Assembly: GCF_025583945.1 (NCBI RefSeq)
Contig: NZ_JAOEGU010000009.1
Span: forward strand, 1 to 64,000
Reading direction: 5' to 3'
DNA length: 64,000 nt
DNA from: Methylobacter psychrophilus
GTDB lineage: Bacteria; Pseudomonadota; Gammaproteobacteria; Methylococcales; Methylomonadaceae
Shown here: positions 1 to 9,219 of the stretch, piece after piece
Layout: every line of letters starts with the position of its first letter
How positions within the stretch are numbered: position 1 is the stretch's first letter
The notes under the pieces: model-generated
What the model was told of the DNA's origin: nothing
Seen by the model: the letters and a program-made list of their open reading frames with translations, nothing else
Database searches by the model: none
Position numbers and translations under genes: made by a program

Positions 1-80
1 CAAATAAGCGCGTTCATCTTCCGTTAGTCGTACTATGTATTTCTTTTTCAATGGTGTTTATTAATGGCAATGTAAAGACA

Positions 81-426
81 TTATATGGGGGCTATCATTC
101 GACATATCAACGCTGACTGAGTACTAGGCTTGTACCCTAATAACTGAATACTGGACGGACTAATCTCGTAATAATCACCTTGGCAATTTTTTGTTGTATG
201 TGCAGCAAAGACCATCGAAAATTCACCGGCGACTTTTTTTACCGTTCACACTGAAACCACGAAAGCCACTATTTTTAATTTTACCAAACACCGGTTCAAC
301 AATCGTTTTGCATTTACAGTAAATCACTTTGGAGTGTTCCTTTGCCATTTTTCTATTCATCTGTTGAAGTAGTGGTTCTTTGTTATCGGTGTTGATCGTT
401 CGAGCTTCCCCCCCTCCTTTAACCAT
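81..426 (-). pseudogene. IS1182-like transposase, C-terminal remnant, frameshifted
   Basis: Only the end of a DDE transposase survives. The reading frame from about 426 gives KTIVEPVFGKIKNSGFRGF, which is the C-terminal signature of IS1182-type transposases. The frame breaks at the run of seven T at 234-240. One base over, it resumes as VAGEFSMVFAAHTTK and ends at a stop at 81-83, which restores the expected family C-terminus. No N-terminal or catalytic part is visible upstream within the next 150 bases. The family is assigned from remembered motif patterns; the frameshift is read directly from the sequence. Confidence 0.7.
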
Positions 427-581
427 AGCTATCTACACAACTTTTCATCATAATAAAAACAATGAAATGCAGAAACGCCAAGCTCCCTCTCTTGTTGGAG
501 AAGGAGAAGTAGGACTTGTGTAGATACCTATGCCCTTTAACTGATGGATGGTTGCTGCAGTAACTCCTCAGACACTATATT

Positions 582-926
582 TTCAAGCAAGATTTGCAGG
601 CTTTAGTGGACGAAATAGGCATTGAAATACGGATAGCGCATTTTCCGTCGCATACGTCTAAATAGAATCCCATTGAGCATCGAGTATTTCCTCATATTAC
701 TCGCGCCATGTCTGGCATGGTTTTAACCAGCCATCTATTTATGAAAGTGTTAATAGAAAAAACAACAACAAAAGCGGAATTAAAAGTCTTTGCCTGTATT
801 TTTAACAAGGTTTATGAAACAGGCAGAAAAGTCGCCGAGAGGTTTAAAGAATCAATGCGAATTGTATTTGATGAGCATCTGAGACAATGGAATTATGTCG
901 CCATGCCTGAAGCAGCAATTTTATAA
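582..926 (+). pseudogene. ISAzo13-family transposase, C-terminal remnant with internal stop
   Basis: One open frame beginning near 582 reads LVDEIGIEIRIAHFPSHTSK, then meets TAG at 663-665, and continues NPIEHRVFPHITRAMSG up to KESMRIVFDEHLRQWNY before stopping at 926. This is the C-terminal third of the Rhodopirellula-type (ISAzo13) DDE transposase, in which the stretch around the stop normally reads YTSKYNPIEHR or similar, so the TAG replaces one residue. An ATG at 708 could begin a shorter frame, but no functional protein is expected. The copy lies back to back with the IS1182-like remnant, and together they mark an insertion hot spot. Confidence 0.75.
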
Positions 927-993
927 GTTGCTCAAGTTATTTCGTGCTCGTTCCTTAGCGGTTTTTGAAGGCAGGTTATAAAACAACCGCCCA

Positions 994-2043
994 TTAAACA
1001 ATCGCTAACTCGTCATAGTCATTATCATCTTCCGGTAAAATATCATCATGAAAGTTCTCCACCTGCTCTGCAACTTCCCGGGAATCTTCAAATTTTGCAA
1101 TATGATAGACAGCCTCACCTTCGTGCACTAAGGGTATTTCACTACGACCTATAATAATACCGCTGAATGGCGAAATAACTTCGATTTCAAGACTGGAAAC
1201 CGGATCGCTAATCATGCCCAACAGCTCATTCTTGGCAACTCGACAACCCAATGATTTTAAGGTACGGAAAATACCACTACCGGGTGCTCTTATCCAGCTA
1301 CTGGATCGAGCGATATACGGTTCTTTGGCCGTAGCCATCTTACGGGTTTTTCTGCTGGTAATCATGCCCAAATGACGCATTACGTTTAGAATTCCCCGTA
1401 CACCGGCACGAATTGATATTTCATCGAAACGCAACGCTTCGCCTGCTTCATACAGCAGCATGGGAATCCCCAGCTCAGCTGCCGACTCTCTTAAGGAGCC
1501 ATCGCGCAGGTTGGCATTAAGCAAGACGGGAACGTTAAACGCCTTGGCCAATGACAACGTTGTTTCATCATCCAGATTGGCACGTATTTGCGGCAAATTG
1601 CTGCGATGAATGGCCCCCGTATGTAAATCAATACCATGTGTACTGTTTGCCACAATTTCAGTCATAAACAGATCTGCTATTCGCGAAGCCAGCGCACCGG
1701 ATTTGGAGCCGGGGAAAGAACGGTTTAAATCTCGCCGGTCCGGCAAATAACGTGAATGATGAATAACGCCATAAACATTGACCATGGGGATCGCAATTAA
1801 TGTTCCGTTTATGCGTTTTAAGGCAAGGTCTTTTAACAAGCGACGAATAATTTCGATGCCATTTAGCTCGTCGCCGTGTATTGCCGCACAAATAAATAAT
1901 CGGGGCCCGAATTTTTTACCATGGATAATGTGTACCGGCATGGTCATCGGTGTATGCGTGTACAACGGCGGTAAGGGTAAATCAATAAAAACACTGGTAT
2001 CAGGTAAAACGATTTGGCCGCTAATAGTCAAGATCTGTTGCAT
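994..2043 (-). CDS. Succinylglutamate desuccinylase/aspartoacylase family metallohydrolase
   Basis: A 349-residue protein of the M14-like AstE/AspA family, which are zinc enzymes that hydrolyse N-acyl amino acids or related amides. The zinc site is visible as H56 and E59 in IHGDELNG and H141 in GIDLHTG. The substrate-binding arginine stretch RRDLNRSFPG lies between them. The C-terminal 100 residues form the beta-barrel domain typical of the 'succinylglutamate desuccinylase/aspartoacylase' group rather than true AstE. No arginine-catabolism genes (astABCD) are next to it, so a role in arginine degradation is unlikely and the substrate is unknown. It stands alone on the minus strand. Start chosen at the ATG at 2043, which gives the full N-terminus. 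Confidence 0.85.
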   Translation of the reverse strand: MQQILTISGQIVLPDTSVFIDLPLPPLYTHTPMTMPVHIIHGKKFGPRLFICAAIHGDELNGIEIIRRLLKDLALKRINGTLIAIPMVNVYGVIHHSRYLPDRRDLNRSFPGSKSGALASRIADLFMTEIVANSTHGIDLHTGAIHRSNLPQIRANLDDETTLSLAKAFNVPVLLNANLRDGSLRESAAELGIPMLLYEAGEALRFDEISIRAGVRGILNVMRHLGMITSRKTRKMATAKEPYIARSSSWIRAPGSGIFRTLKSLGCRVAKNELLGMISDPVSSLEIEVISPFSGIIIGRSEIPLVHEGEAVYHIAKFEDSREVAEQVENFHDDILPEDDNDYDELAIV

Positions 2044-2090
2044 ATAATGAATATTTATCGCAACTATGGCGATGGATTGTTAATTAATAA

Positions 2091-2253
2091 GGCGATATCC
2101 AAGAATGAATATACCCAAGTGGTGCAGGATTTTTATTTATTTTCAAGGCGGAAAAATAGGCGCGTAGCTGGCTACGTAACTATTTTGACAACGCAGAAAA
2201 TAAATAAAAAGACCAGCGAATTGAGTATATTCTTCGCAGGAAATAGCCTAAGT
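2091..2253. repeat. MITE-like hairpin repeat, family B, copy 1
   Basis: An imperfect palindrome of about 160 bases. The left arm (TATACCCAAGTGG... from 2110) matches the reverse complement of the right arm (up to TATA at 2229), including a shared TTTTTATTTATT. The centre is the perfect hairpin GTAGC-TG-GCTAC. The same element recurs at 62098-62222 with matching ends and diverged middle. No transposase is encoded, so this is a non-autonomous or hairpin-type dispersed repeat. Confidence 0.7.
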
Positions 2254-2288
2254 ACGCCTTAACTTACCAGCTTTTGTTACGATCATAA

Positions 2289-4076
2289 TTATTTTTTGTA
2301 TTTAAGGACTTGAGCGGCCGCCACCAAATCAGCAATACCCGTACGAATTATACCTATATCAATACCTTCGAGTACTTTCCGTAATTTCGTGATTTGCTCT
2401 CTAATCATTAATTCCTCGGACTCCGTTATGCGAGTGTAATAGACATTCAATGAAAGCTCGATTTCAGAGGCAAGAACTTCGGCATGGTTGCGCACGTCTG
2501 CAAGTTCGCGCAGCCGCTGCGTCGCTTCAGCATAATCTTCAGCACGTTTTATCATACAGCTAATTTCATTCTCACTAAGGCTGGTGCTACCTTCGATTCT
2601 TATCTGCTGCTCGTTACCGGAGACGATATCTTCGGCCGTTACGGTGATAATTCCATTGGCATCAATGTCAAAGGTAACATCAATTTCAAGTAAACCACGC
2701 CGCACGGGTGGCAGGTCAACAAGTACGAACGTGCCTAACGATTTATTGAAAGCAGCCATCTCCGACTCACCTTGGAGAACGTGAATTTCTACCGAGTCCT
2801 GATTATCCTCAGCCGTTGTAAATGTTTGTGTTTTACGGGTTGGAATACTGGTATTTCGCTCAATCAATTTCGTAAAGACACCGCCCTTGGTCTCTATCCC
2901 CAATGAAAGCGAAGTGACATCAAGCAACAGAACATTGGTGACTTCACCACGGAGAACCCCAGCCTGAATTGCCGCACCAACAGCAACAACCTCATCGGGA
3001 TTAATGTCCTGGTGCGGCTCCTTACCGATCAACGCCCTGACTTTGTCCTGAATAGCCGGCATACGGGTCATACCACCAACAAGTACGACGTGATCAATCG
3101 CCTCGGCGTTAATGTTCGCATCAGCCAGTGCCTGCATAACCGGTCTTACGATACGAGCAATCAAGGTGGCACTTAGTTCGTTCAACTGTGTACGTGTAAG
3201 TTCGAAGTTAAGGTGCTTTGGGCCTGCAATTGTAGTTAAGATGGACGGCAGATTAATGTGCGTCACCAGCATCGTTGAGAGTTCAATCCTGGCTTTCTCT
3301 GCAGCAGCATAAAGGCGCAACATGGCAAGCGGATCTTTGGCCAAATCACAGGCTTGCTCACGCTTAAATTTGTCGAGTAGCCAATCAACGATAGCTTTAT
3401 CAAAGTTATTGCCACCCAGATGGTTATCACCGCTGGTAGCCTTCACCTCGAACAGACCGGCATCAAGCTCCAGGATTGAAACATCGAAGGTACCGCCACC
3501 GAGGTCAAAAACAAGAATCATCTGGTTAGCTGCTTTATCCAGTCCGTAAGCGAGCGAAGCGGCAGTCGGCTCGTTAATTACGCGCAATACATTAAGCCCG
3601 GCGATTCTTCCGGCATCCCTGGTGGCTTTGCGCTGCGCATCATTAAAATAAGCCGGGACAGTAATGACAGCGTCAGTCACGCGCTCACCCAAATAAGTCT
3701 CGGCATCAGTTTTCAATTTCTGAAGGATTATTGCACTGATCTCTTGAGGTGCGTACGTTATATCGTTAACAGTAATAATAACATCACCGCCCTCAGCTTT
3801 TCCGACAGGATAGGTAACAATGGCCATTTCCTCGGTAACCTCATCCCACTGACGACCCATAAAGCGTTTTATTGAAGTGATGGTGCCCTGCGGATTATCG
3901 GCATGTTGTTGCTTGGCAGATAAGCCTGCCAGCCGTTGTCCGTCTTTAGTGAAAGCAACCACGGACGGCGTTGTCCGCTCGCCCTCTGCATTCGGGATAA
4001 TGAGGGGCTTTCCGCAAACAAGTACCGCCATACAACTATTCGTGGTGCCAAGATCAATGCCGATAGCCTTATTCAT
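2289..4076 (-). CDS. DnaK/Hsp70-family chaperone paired with a GvpF/L-J-domain protein
   Basis: A 595-residue Hsp70 with all ATPase signatures: IDLGTTNSC at 7-15, [10 protein letters not shown] at 191-200 and [10 protein letters not shown] at 331-340. A linker ([11 protein letters not shown], about 383-393), a beta-sandwich substrate domain and a helical lid follow. It is shorter than housekeeping DnaK (about 640) and lacks the acidic EEVD-like tail. The interdomain DVTPLSLG motif has Ser in place of Pro. Its start overlaps the stop of the upstream J-domain gene by 4 bases, so the two are translationally coupled and probably form a dedicated chaperone pair. HscA was considered, but no hscB, fdx or isc genes are nearby. 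It is more likely a specialised Hsp70 paralogue than the main DnaK. Confidence 0.88.
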   Translation of the reverse strand: MNKAIGIDLGTTNSCMAVLVCGKPLIIPNAEGERTTPSVVAFTKDGQRLAGLSAKQQHADNPQGTITSIKRFMGRQWDEVTEEMAIVTYPVGKAEGGDVIITVNDITYAPQEISAIILQKLKTDAETYLGERVTDAVITVPAYFNDAQRKATRDAGRIAGLNVLRVINEPTAASLAYGLDKAANQMILVFDLGGGTFDVSILELDAGLFEVKATSGDNHLGGNNFDKAIVDWLLDKFKREQACDLAKDPLAMLRLYAAAEKARIELSTMLVTHINLPSILTTIAGPKHLNFELTRTQLNELSATLIARIVRPVMQALADANINAEAIDHVVLVGGMTRMPAIQDKVRALIGKEPHQDINPDEVVAVGAAIQAGVLRGEVTNVLLLDVTSLSLGIETKGGVFTKLIERNTSIPTRKTQTFTTAEDNQDSVEIHVLQGESEMAAFNKSLGTFVLVDLPPVRRGLLEIDVTFDIDANGIITVTAEDIVSGNEQQIRIEGSTSLSENEISCMIKRAEDYAEATQRLRELADVRNHAEVLASEIELSLNVYYTRITESEELMIREQITKLRKVLEGIDIGIIRTGIADLVAAAQVLKYKK

Positions 4077-5161
4077 ACAGCGGACTCAGACTTACCGGCG
4101 CGAGCCAATACCGCGCCCTTATTATCAACGATAAAAGATTGCTCGACCGCCTCCCTGGCAAAAGAGTATTCATTAAGCGTTAATGACTCCCTAAATTCGG
4201 GCAGACTATGACAATACGCGCTAACAATTTCGTAAGCTTCAACTATGTCTTTAGTGCGTTGTGCTGCTTTTGGATCATCAGGATTTCTATCGGGATGATT
4301 AGCCAGAAGCAGCTGTCGATAAGCAGCTTTTATAGTCTCCCAAGAAGCCTTCTCAGGTAACTGCAATAGCTTTCGTGACTTGTCTACCATCGAAAAATTA
4401 CCTTGATTCAACTCGATATTAACAAAACTATAAACTGGCAAAGGTCCTATATAACGAAAGCTTAAATAGTCTTCAAGTTCAGTCGCTATAGCATCGACAG
4501 CATCGTCAAATAATGGCTCCTGCTTTTTTTCAACCAGATAACTTCTATTAAAAATCATTGCCTCTGTTTTGAGTGGTGCATCCAGGTAGTCTTTTGACAG
4601 CGGTGATAGCTTGCCATGGATAGCCGCAATCAGCTTGCGCTTTTTTACCTCAGCTGCTTCAAAAAGCAGCTTGCCAGTCTGTACTGCATCTGCACTCGCC
4701 AAGTCAGGATTATTCTTGACGATATCCTGTAGTATCTTTGGCAGCTCCCACGAGGCTTGAATTACCAGTTCCATCGTCCCTTGTAGTCTGTCAAGGCAGG
4801 TTCTTAGATGAATATAGGCCTGCTCCAGAACCTTTTCAACTGCTTCATTACTGCTGGCTGTAAAGCCGAATTTTAGTGGCAGCATTCCATCGCTACCGAT
4901 TTTTTCAAAGAGGAATGAATTGACTTGTTGATACTTTAGCAGATATGCCTTGTAATTTTCTTGTTGTTGTTCAGTTAATGCTCCCAGCGGCAAATGAGGA
5001 GCGAGCTGGTCAATATCAATGGCGCTCACAACTGCGGCAATATCCCGGTAACAGACAACTTCAAGGGGCGCAGCATTTATTCCACCCGCCGGGTATTCAG
5101 TCAAATTGGGTATTTCTGAGCGATTATCGATTGTCGCATAAATAAAGCGTTTTAATTTCAT
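4073..5161 (-). CDS. GvpF/GvpL gas-vesicle-type protein fused to a C-terminal DnaJ domain
   Basis: A 362-residue two-domain protein. Residues 4-252 match the GvpF/GvpL family, with the RFIYATID start, the PLKFGF core strand (95-100) and the characteristic GPLPVYSFVNIEL end (239-251). In gas-vesicle organisms these proteins bind GvpA and help nucleate the shell. Residues about 262-318 form a J domain with the HPD motif at 289-291 in LLLANHPDRNPDD, the part that stimulates Hsp70 ATPase. A good ribosome site (GAGGTAAC) precedes the ATG. The downstream Hsp70 gene overlaps by 4 bases. No gvpA, gvpN or other vesicle gene is in this window. The architecture suggests that GvpF/L supplies substrate recognition and the J domain recruits the adjacent Hsp70; this is inference. 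Confidence 0.88.
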   Translation of the reverse strand: MKLKRFIYATIDNRSEIPNLTEYPAGGINAAPLEVVCYRDIAAVVSAIDIDQLAPHLPLGALTEQQQENYKAYLLKYQQVNSFLFEKIGSDGMLPLKFGFTASSNEAVEKVLEQAYIHLRTCLDRLQGTMELVIQASWELPKILQDIVKNNPDLASADAVQTGKLLFEAAEVKKRKLIAAIHGKLSPLSKDYLDAPLKTEAMIFNRSYLVEKKQEPLFDDAVDAIATELEDYLSFRYIGPLPVYSFVNIELNQGNFSMVDKSRKLLQLPEKASWETIKAAYRQLLLANHPDRNPDDPKAAQRTKDIVEAYEIVSAYCHSLPEFRESLTLNEYSFAREAVEQSFIVDNKGAVLARAGKSESAV

Positions 5162-5514
5162 ACCTGTTACCTCACAACTAACGGATAAAAATTACAATTA
5201 TTCACGGCGGTTTTACCGCCAGACCCTTACCATGATAATTCCATGACCAAGCGCGGGAAACCTAATAAGCTTGCCTCTATTTTTGGAGCATGATGCACTT
5301 GGGGCGAAACACTGTCAAACCGGGATTGGTTCAGATGACAAAATTACTTTGGTTTAGATTATATTGATAAAATGCAGGCTGCCTGTTTTTTGGTCACTAC
5401 CAATATTGCAAAGAAACTTCTTGTCCCTAAAATGCTGGTACTATAGCCATTTATGGCGAACTCAAGCTACAAATTCCTGTTCCTGAAATTGACTAATTAT
5501 CCCAAGGAGAAAAG
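5162..5514. other. Divergent intergenic region upstream of the GvpF/L-J operon and the DUF4870 gene
   Basis: No gene is seen. A perfect small hairpin, GGCGGT-TTT-ACCGCC, lies at 5206-5220, about 45 bases upstream of the GvpF/L-J start, and would sit in its 5' leader. The rest is AT-rich with no repeat shared elsewhere in the window. Promoters for both divergent genes must lie here, but no convincing sigma-70 pair could be assigned. Confidence 0.5.
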
Positions 5515-5856
5515 ATGAATAACCTAAATTATGATAGTAATTCAGAAACCGACAGACTTATTGTCGTCGTGACCCATCTTGGTGGTATTTTTTTTGGATT
5601 CCTGCCGTCGTTATTGGTATATCTGGTCAAAAATGATGGTTGGATAAAGGAGAATGCAAGAAATGCACTCAACTGGCAGCTAACAACGCTTATTTATTAT
5701 GGCATTAGCTGGATTCTGGTAGTGGTACTTATTGGACTATTTTTACCTTGGCTAATAGTCGTTTTAAATATGGTTTTTTGTTTGGTTGCGGCAGTTCGTT
5801 CGAGTAAAGGCGAGGCATATAGATATCCACTGACCATTGAATTTATTAAATTTTAA
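5515..5856 (+). CDS. DUF4870 (Tic20-like) small membrane protein
   Basis: A 113-residue inner-membrane protein with a hydrophilic N-terminus, then three hydrophobic segments (about 23-40, 58-75 and 76-93). The DUF4870 motif, a W/GWI..NARNALNWQ stretch around residues 43-56, matches the family pattern in which helix 1 is followed by N-x-K/R-x-A-x-N-x-Q. The gene starts at an ATG preceded by an ideal AAGGAG site. The function of the family is not established; Tic20 similarity is structural only. It stands alone between divergent and co-directional neighbours. Confidence 0.8.
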   Translation: MNNLNYDSNSETDRLIVVVTHLGGIFFGFLPSLLVYLVKNDGWIKENARNALNWQLTTLIYYGISWILVVVLIGLFLPWLIVVLNMVFCLVAAVRSSKGEAYRYPLTIEFIKF

Positions 5857-5938
5857 TGTTTAACAGTTATCCCGGCAGATGCCTGTATTGGTTGCAGAAT
5901 AGCAAACCTCGTTATATTTTTTAAGCGGACTTAAATCA

Positions 5939-7126
5939 ATGAAAATACCTTCTCCCGATGAGCGCCATGCCATATTGATTGCAAGACGCAATAAAAAAAT
6001 GGCTCGTTCGCCTCATGCTTATATGCGCGGTAATACTGCCCAGTATTACGAATGGCTACACAGTCAACGTGGTCACGCCTTACCACATGGACCGGCTATT
6101 TGGATTTGTGGTGATTGCCATCTTGGTAATATTGGTCCGCTAGCTGATATTCATGGCAAGGTCGATGTACAAATACGCGACTTTGATCAGACGGTTATTG
6201 GTAATCCGGCACATGATCTTTTAAGGCTTGCCCTATCATTGGCAACAGCCGCTCAAGGCTCAAACCTGCCAGGAGTGGTTACAGCACATATGCTTGAGCA
6301 CATGATGGAAGGTTATGAACAAGCCCTCGGCACAGATGAGGAGCGAGTCTTTATCAAAAAACCTGATTTGGTAAAAATAGTTATGCGCGGCGCGGTCAGA
6401 CGCACCTGGAAAAAGCTTGCCAAAGAACGAACGGTCAATACACAATCAGAAATTCTGCAAGGGAAAAAATTCTGGCCACTATCCAAGGCCGAGAAAAACG
6501 GCATCAAGCAATTATTTGAAACCCCCCAAATATTAGCGCTGGTCACTAAATTAAAGTCGCGCGACAATGATGCCAAGATTGAGGTATTGGATGCGGCTTA
6601 CTGGGTAAAGGGTTGCAGCTCATTAGGCTTGATGCGCTATGCAGTTTTGGTCAGTGTCGATAGGGATGACTATTGCCTTATCGATATTAAAGAAGCCGTA
6701 CATTCAGCAGCTCCGCGTTATCAGCATGTCAGTATGCCTCGCCATAATGCAGTGCGTGTCGTTGAAGGAGTGAGTCAAATGTCGCCAGCTCTGGGTGAGC
6801 GTATCATTGCCCAGCGTTTCCTGGATCATGGCGTATTTATTCGCGAGCTGTTACCACAAGATCTTAAGCTCGATCTTGATCAAATGAGTATAGAAGAAGC
6901 TATTTGTATGGCAAATTATCTTGCCTATGTTGTTGGTTGTGCACATGCCAGGCAAATGGATGATAGCACCCGCAAAAGCTGGCGCAGTGAACTGAGGCTT
7001 AATCAAGGCAAGTCACACAACACACCAACCTGGTTATGGAAAAGTGTTGTACAGTTAATGGCGAGTCATGAAGCCGGTTATTTGGATCATTGCTATAAAT
7101 ATGCGTTACCATTAGATGATGATTGA
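5939..7126 (+). CDS. DUF2252 family protein
   Basis: A 395-residue protein of the DUF2252 family, which has a protein-kinase-like (aminoglycoside-phosphotransferase-like) fold. Visible family blocks are MARSPHAYMRGN near residue 21, WICGDCHLGNIGP near 56, VQIRDFDQTVIGNPAHDLLRL near 77 and GCSSLGLMRYAVLV in the middle. The DCHLGN and DFD blocks resemble catalytic-loop and metal-binding Asp positions of that fold, but no activity is established. It is 82 bases downstream of the DUF4870 gene on the same strand and could be cotranscribed. Confidence 0.82.
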   Translation: MKIPSPDERHAILIARRNKKMARSPHAYMRGNTAQYYEWLHSQRGHALPHGPAIWICGDCHLGNIGPLADIHGKVDVQIRDFDQTVIGNPAHDLLRLALSLATAAQGSNLPGVVTAHMLEHMMEGYEQALGTDEERVFIKKPDLVKIVMRGAVRRTWKKLAKERTVNTQSEILQGKKFWPLSKAEKNGIKQLFETPQILALVTKLKSRDNDAKIEVLDAAYWVKGCSSLGLMRYAVLVSVDRDDYCLIDIKEAVHSAAPRYQHVSMPRHNAVRVVEGVSQMSPALGERIIAQRFLDHGVFIRELLPQDLKLDLDQMSIEEAICMANYLAYVVGCAHARQMDDSTRKSWRSELRLNQGKSHNTPTWLWKSVVQLMASHEAGYLDHCYKYALPLDDD

Positions 7127-7438
7127 TAAATACAGCTAAGTTGTCATTTTTGGTTATGTTAGATAACATAATTTGCAGGTAATGAAAATGATTTTATCTA
7201 CTGTCGTGCAGACACAAGACACAAAAAGTTTTCGGTTATTTAAGGTTATTTTTTACAAGAAATACTTTCAGAAGGTAATCTTTTTATTTATTTTCTACTT
7301 TATTAATATAGCTTAGTTAGCGAGATACCTATTTTATCGCCGTAACAATAAACAAAAATCATGTACTACTTGGGGATATTGATTCTTGAATATCACCTAA
7401 ACAATTCATCCCGATAAAAAAGAGATTATAAAACACCT
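7127..7438. other. Intergenic, AT-rich, no gene recognised
   Basis: About 310 bases between the DUF2252 and DUF3422 genes. No open frame with a plausible start, no hairpin followed by a T tract and no member of the repeat families found elsewhere in the window was seen. It presumably contains the promoter of the DUF3422 gene. Confidence 0.5.
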
Positions 7439-8743
7439 GTGACAACTCTATTCCCGATCCCTGAAAATCATCCGCAACGCTTTGTTCTTCACAATGAAGT
7501 TCACGCCAGAGCGCCAGTTATGCTCAATTTACCGGTTAGAGCCAGTCATCTTGCGTTATTACTGTCCAGTGATGAAAAATTACAGGAACGTCAGCACTTG
7601 ATCATGCTCTGTGAAAGATTTGGTGTGGCTCCGCCCGAAAAAGAAGTGGATCATTTTAGTGCCAGCTTTAATTCTTTTCAAATACGCTGGGAACAACACG
7701 GCGAGTTTAGTACTTACAGTTTTTATGTACATGATACCCCTAAAGATCCTTTTATGGATTCTGCCTTAAAAAAAGTACCGGTGGATTGGTTAGCGGCATT
7801 AACCGGGCAAGTTATTGTTGCAGCACATGCAACCATTGTCTGTGCCGATGATATTAATTATGAGGAAAGTAACGATTTAGGCGCACTCTCGGTTTACTTT
7901 GCCGGAAACTCTGTTGTTGGCTCTAAAGTAACCGGTGGGGCGGCCTCAGTGTTTACTGATTTCAGGATACATATTGATGGATTTAGCCGTTTTTTAGTTA
8001 TTAATAATGACTTAAGAGCCGAACAGGCAGGACGGTTGTTACAACGGTTATTTGAAATTGAAGTCTATCGAGTGATGGCATTACTGGCTTTTCCTATTGC
8101 TCGCAAACTATATCCGGCCTTAAATAAGGCCGATCGTCAACTGTATACGATTACCAACGCAATGACGCTGCCTGATAATAATGATGCTGAATTATTGGAT
8201 GAGCTAACTACTCTGGCTGCTGAAGTTGAAAACTATATATCCGGCAATCATTTTCGCTTTGCCGCTGCCAGCGCCTATTATCAATTAGTGGAACAACGTA
8301 TTAGTGATTTACGTGAGGTTAGAATTCAAGGTATTCAGACTTTGGGTGAATTTACCAAACGACGACTGGAACCGGCGATTAACACTTGCGAATCCGTTTC
8401 GCACCGTTTTACCTTGCTATCAGAACGCGTCAGTAACGCCAGTCAACTATTACGAACCAAGGTCGATATTATTATTGAGCGACAAAATCAGGGCTTACTG
8501 ACGTCAATGGCTTTGCGTGCAAAAATGCAATTACGTATGCAACAAATGGTTGAAGGTATCTCAATAGTTGCTATTACTTACTATCTGGCCGGCCTGATTG
8601 GTAAAATAGCCGAAGCATTCAATATTCTTGGCTGGGAAGTCAATCCAGAACTTATTGAAGGTATTTCTATTCCCTTTATTTTAATTATTATTGGTATTGG
8701 CACTAAACTAATCCATAAAATTATTGCCAACACCACTGAATAA
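7439..8743 (+). CDS. DUF3422 family membrane protein
   Basis: A 434-residue protein that starts with GTG and carries the family N-terminal block RFVLHNEVHARAPVMLNLP (residues about 14-32). A large soluble domain follows, then a long helical segment (about 270-350), and two C-terminal hydrophobic segments around 370-390 and 405-425. This is the organisation of DUF3422 'uncharacterised membrane-anchored' proteins of proteobacteria. The function is unknown. No ATG alternative keeps the conserved N-terminus, so the GTG is preferred; its ribosome site is weak (AGAG). Confidence 0.82.
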   Translation: MTTLFPIPENHPQRFVLHNEVHARAPVMLNLPVRASHLALLLSSDEKLQERQHLIMLCERFGVAPPEKEVDHFSASFNSFQIRWEQHGEFSTYSFYVHDTPKDPFMDSALKKVPVDWLAALTGQVIVAAHATIVCADDINYEESNDLGALSVYFAGNSVVGSKVTGGAASVFTDFRIHIDGFSRFLVINNDLRAEQAGRLLQRLFEIEVYRVMALLAFPIARKLYPALNKADRQLYTITNAMTLPDNNDAELLDELTTLAAEVENYISGNHFRFAAASAYYQLVEQRISDLREVRIQGIQTLGEFTKRRLEPAINTCESVSHRFTLLSERVSNASQLLRTKVDIIIERQNQGLLTSMALRAKMQLRMQQMVEGISIVAITYYLAGLIGKIAEAFNILGWEVNPELIEGISIPFILIIIGIGTKLIHKIIANTTE

Positions 8744-8751
8744 TCCGCTTA

Positions 8752-8854
8752 TATAGACTTTCAGAAATTAACTTTCCATTTTTCAAAACTACAAACCCGA
8801 AAAATTAGTGCTATGTTGCACAGTACATGGAAAGTATTTATATGAAAGTCTATA
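8752..8854. repeat. MITE-like element, family A, copy 1
   Basis: This 103-base element begins TATAGACTTTCAGAAATTAA and ends with the inverse, ATGAAAGTCTATA. An inner pair, CTTTCCAT and ATGGAAAG, extends the palindrome. Two further copies occur at 54925-55038 and 56510-56622 with the same ends. The TA at each tip suggests TA-target insertion, as in Tc1/IS630-mobilised MITEs. No coding capacity. Confidence 0.75.
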
Positions 8855-8931
8855 GGCTATTAAATTAAAAGATTGATAATTTGCCTTTACAGCGTATTTC
8901 TTATCTCGTGAATAATAAAAAACATTTTTTC

Positions 8932-9219
8932 TCACAATACAGAAAGTGTCAGGGCAAAAATAAAAGCAATCATCAAAAAAATAGTGAATAGTGCCTTTTT
9001 AGACAGCCCTTCTTTTATCTGCTTAAGTTCGTTCAGTAACTCTTGCTTTTTATCATCTGCAGCCAGTATCCGTTTGCAATAGCCACGAAAAGAGTGCCTT
9101 TCTTCATTAGCTTCTTCTTCGGCAATAAGCTCTGCTATTGTCGGATAAAAGCTTCCGCATTCAGGACACCTAATATCAAAGTTCTCACGTTTATAGCCAC
9201 ACGCTAAACATTTATTCAT
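8932..9219 (-). CDS. Small zinc-ribbon protein with a C-terminal membrane anchor
   Basis: A 95-residue protein. Residues 4-22 hold two CxxC knuckles (CLAC and CPEC), a zinc ribbon. The middle (28-70) is charged and helical. Residues about 75-95 form a single hydrophobic segment ending at the C-terminus, so the ribbon would face the cytoplasm. A TAGGAG ribosome site precedes the ATG by a good distance. It is not a member of a family whose function is known to me. It lies alone, converging on the DUF3422 gene with the family A repeat between them. Confidence 0.6.
   Translation of the reverse strand: MNKCLACGYKRENFDIRCPECGSFYPTIAELIAEEEANEERHSFRGYCKRILAADDKKQELLNELKQIKEGLSKKALFTIFLMIAFIFALTLSVL

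Noticed and set aside
2289-4076. Assignment of the Hsp70 gene as hscA
   Set aside because: No hscB, fdx or isc gene adjoins it and it is coupled to a GvpF/L-J gene; sequence motifs alone do not select HscA.
2289-5161. Calling the region a gas-vesicle gene cluster
   Set aside because: Only the GvpF/L domain is present. No gvpA-like short hydrophobic shell protein, gvpN, gvpK or gvpG is readable nearby.
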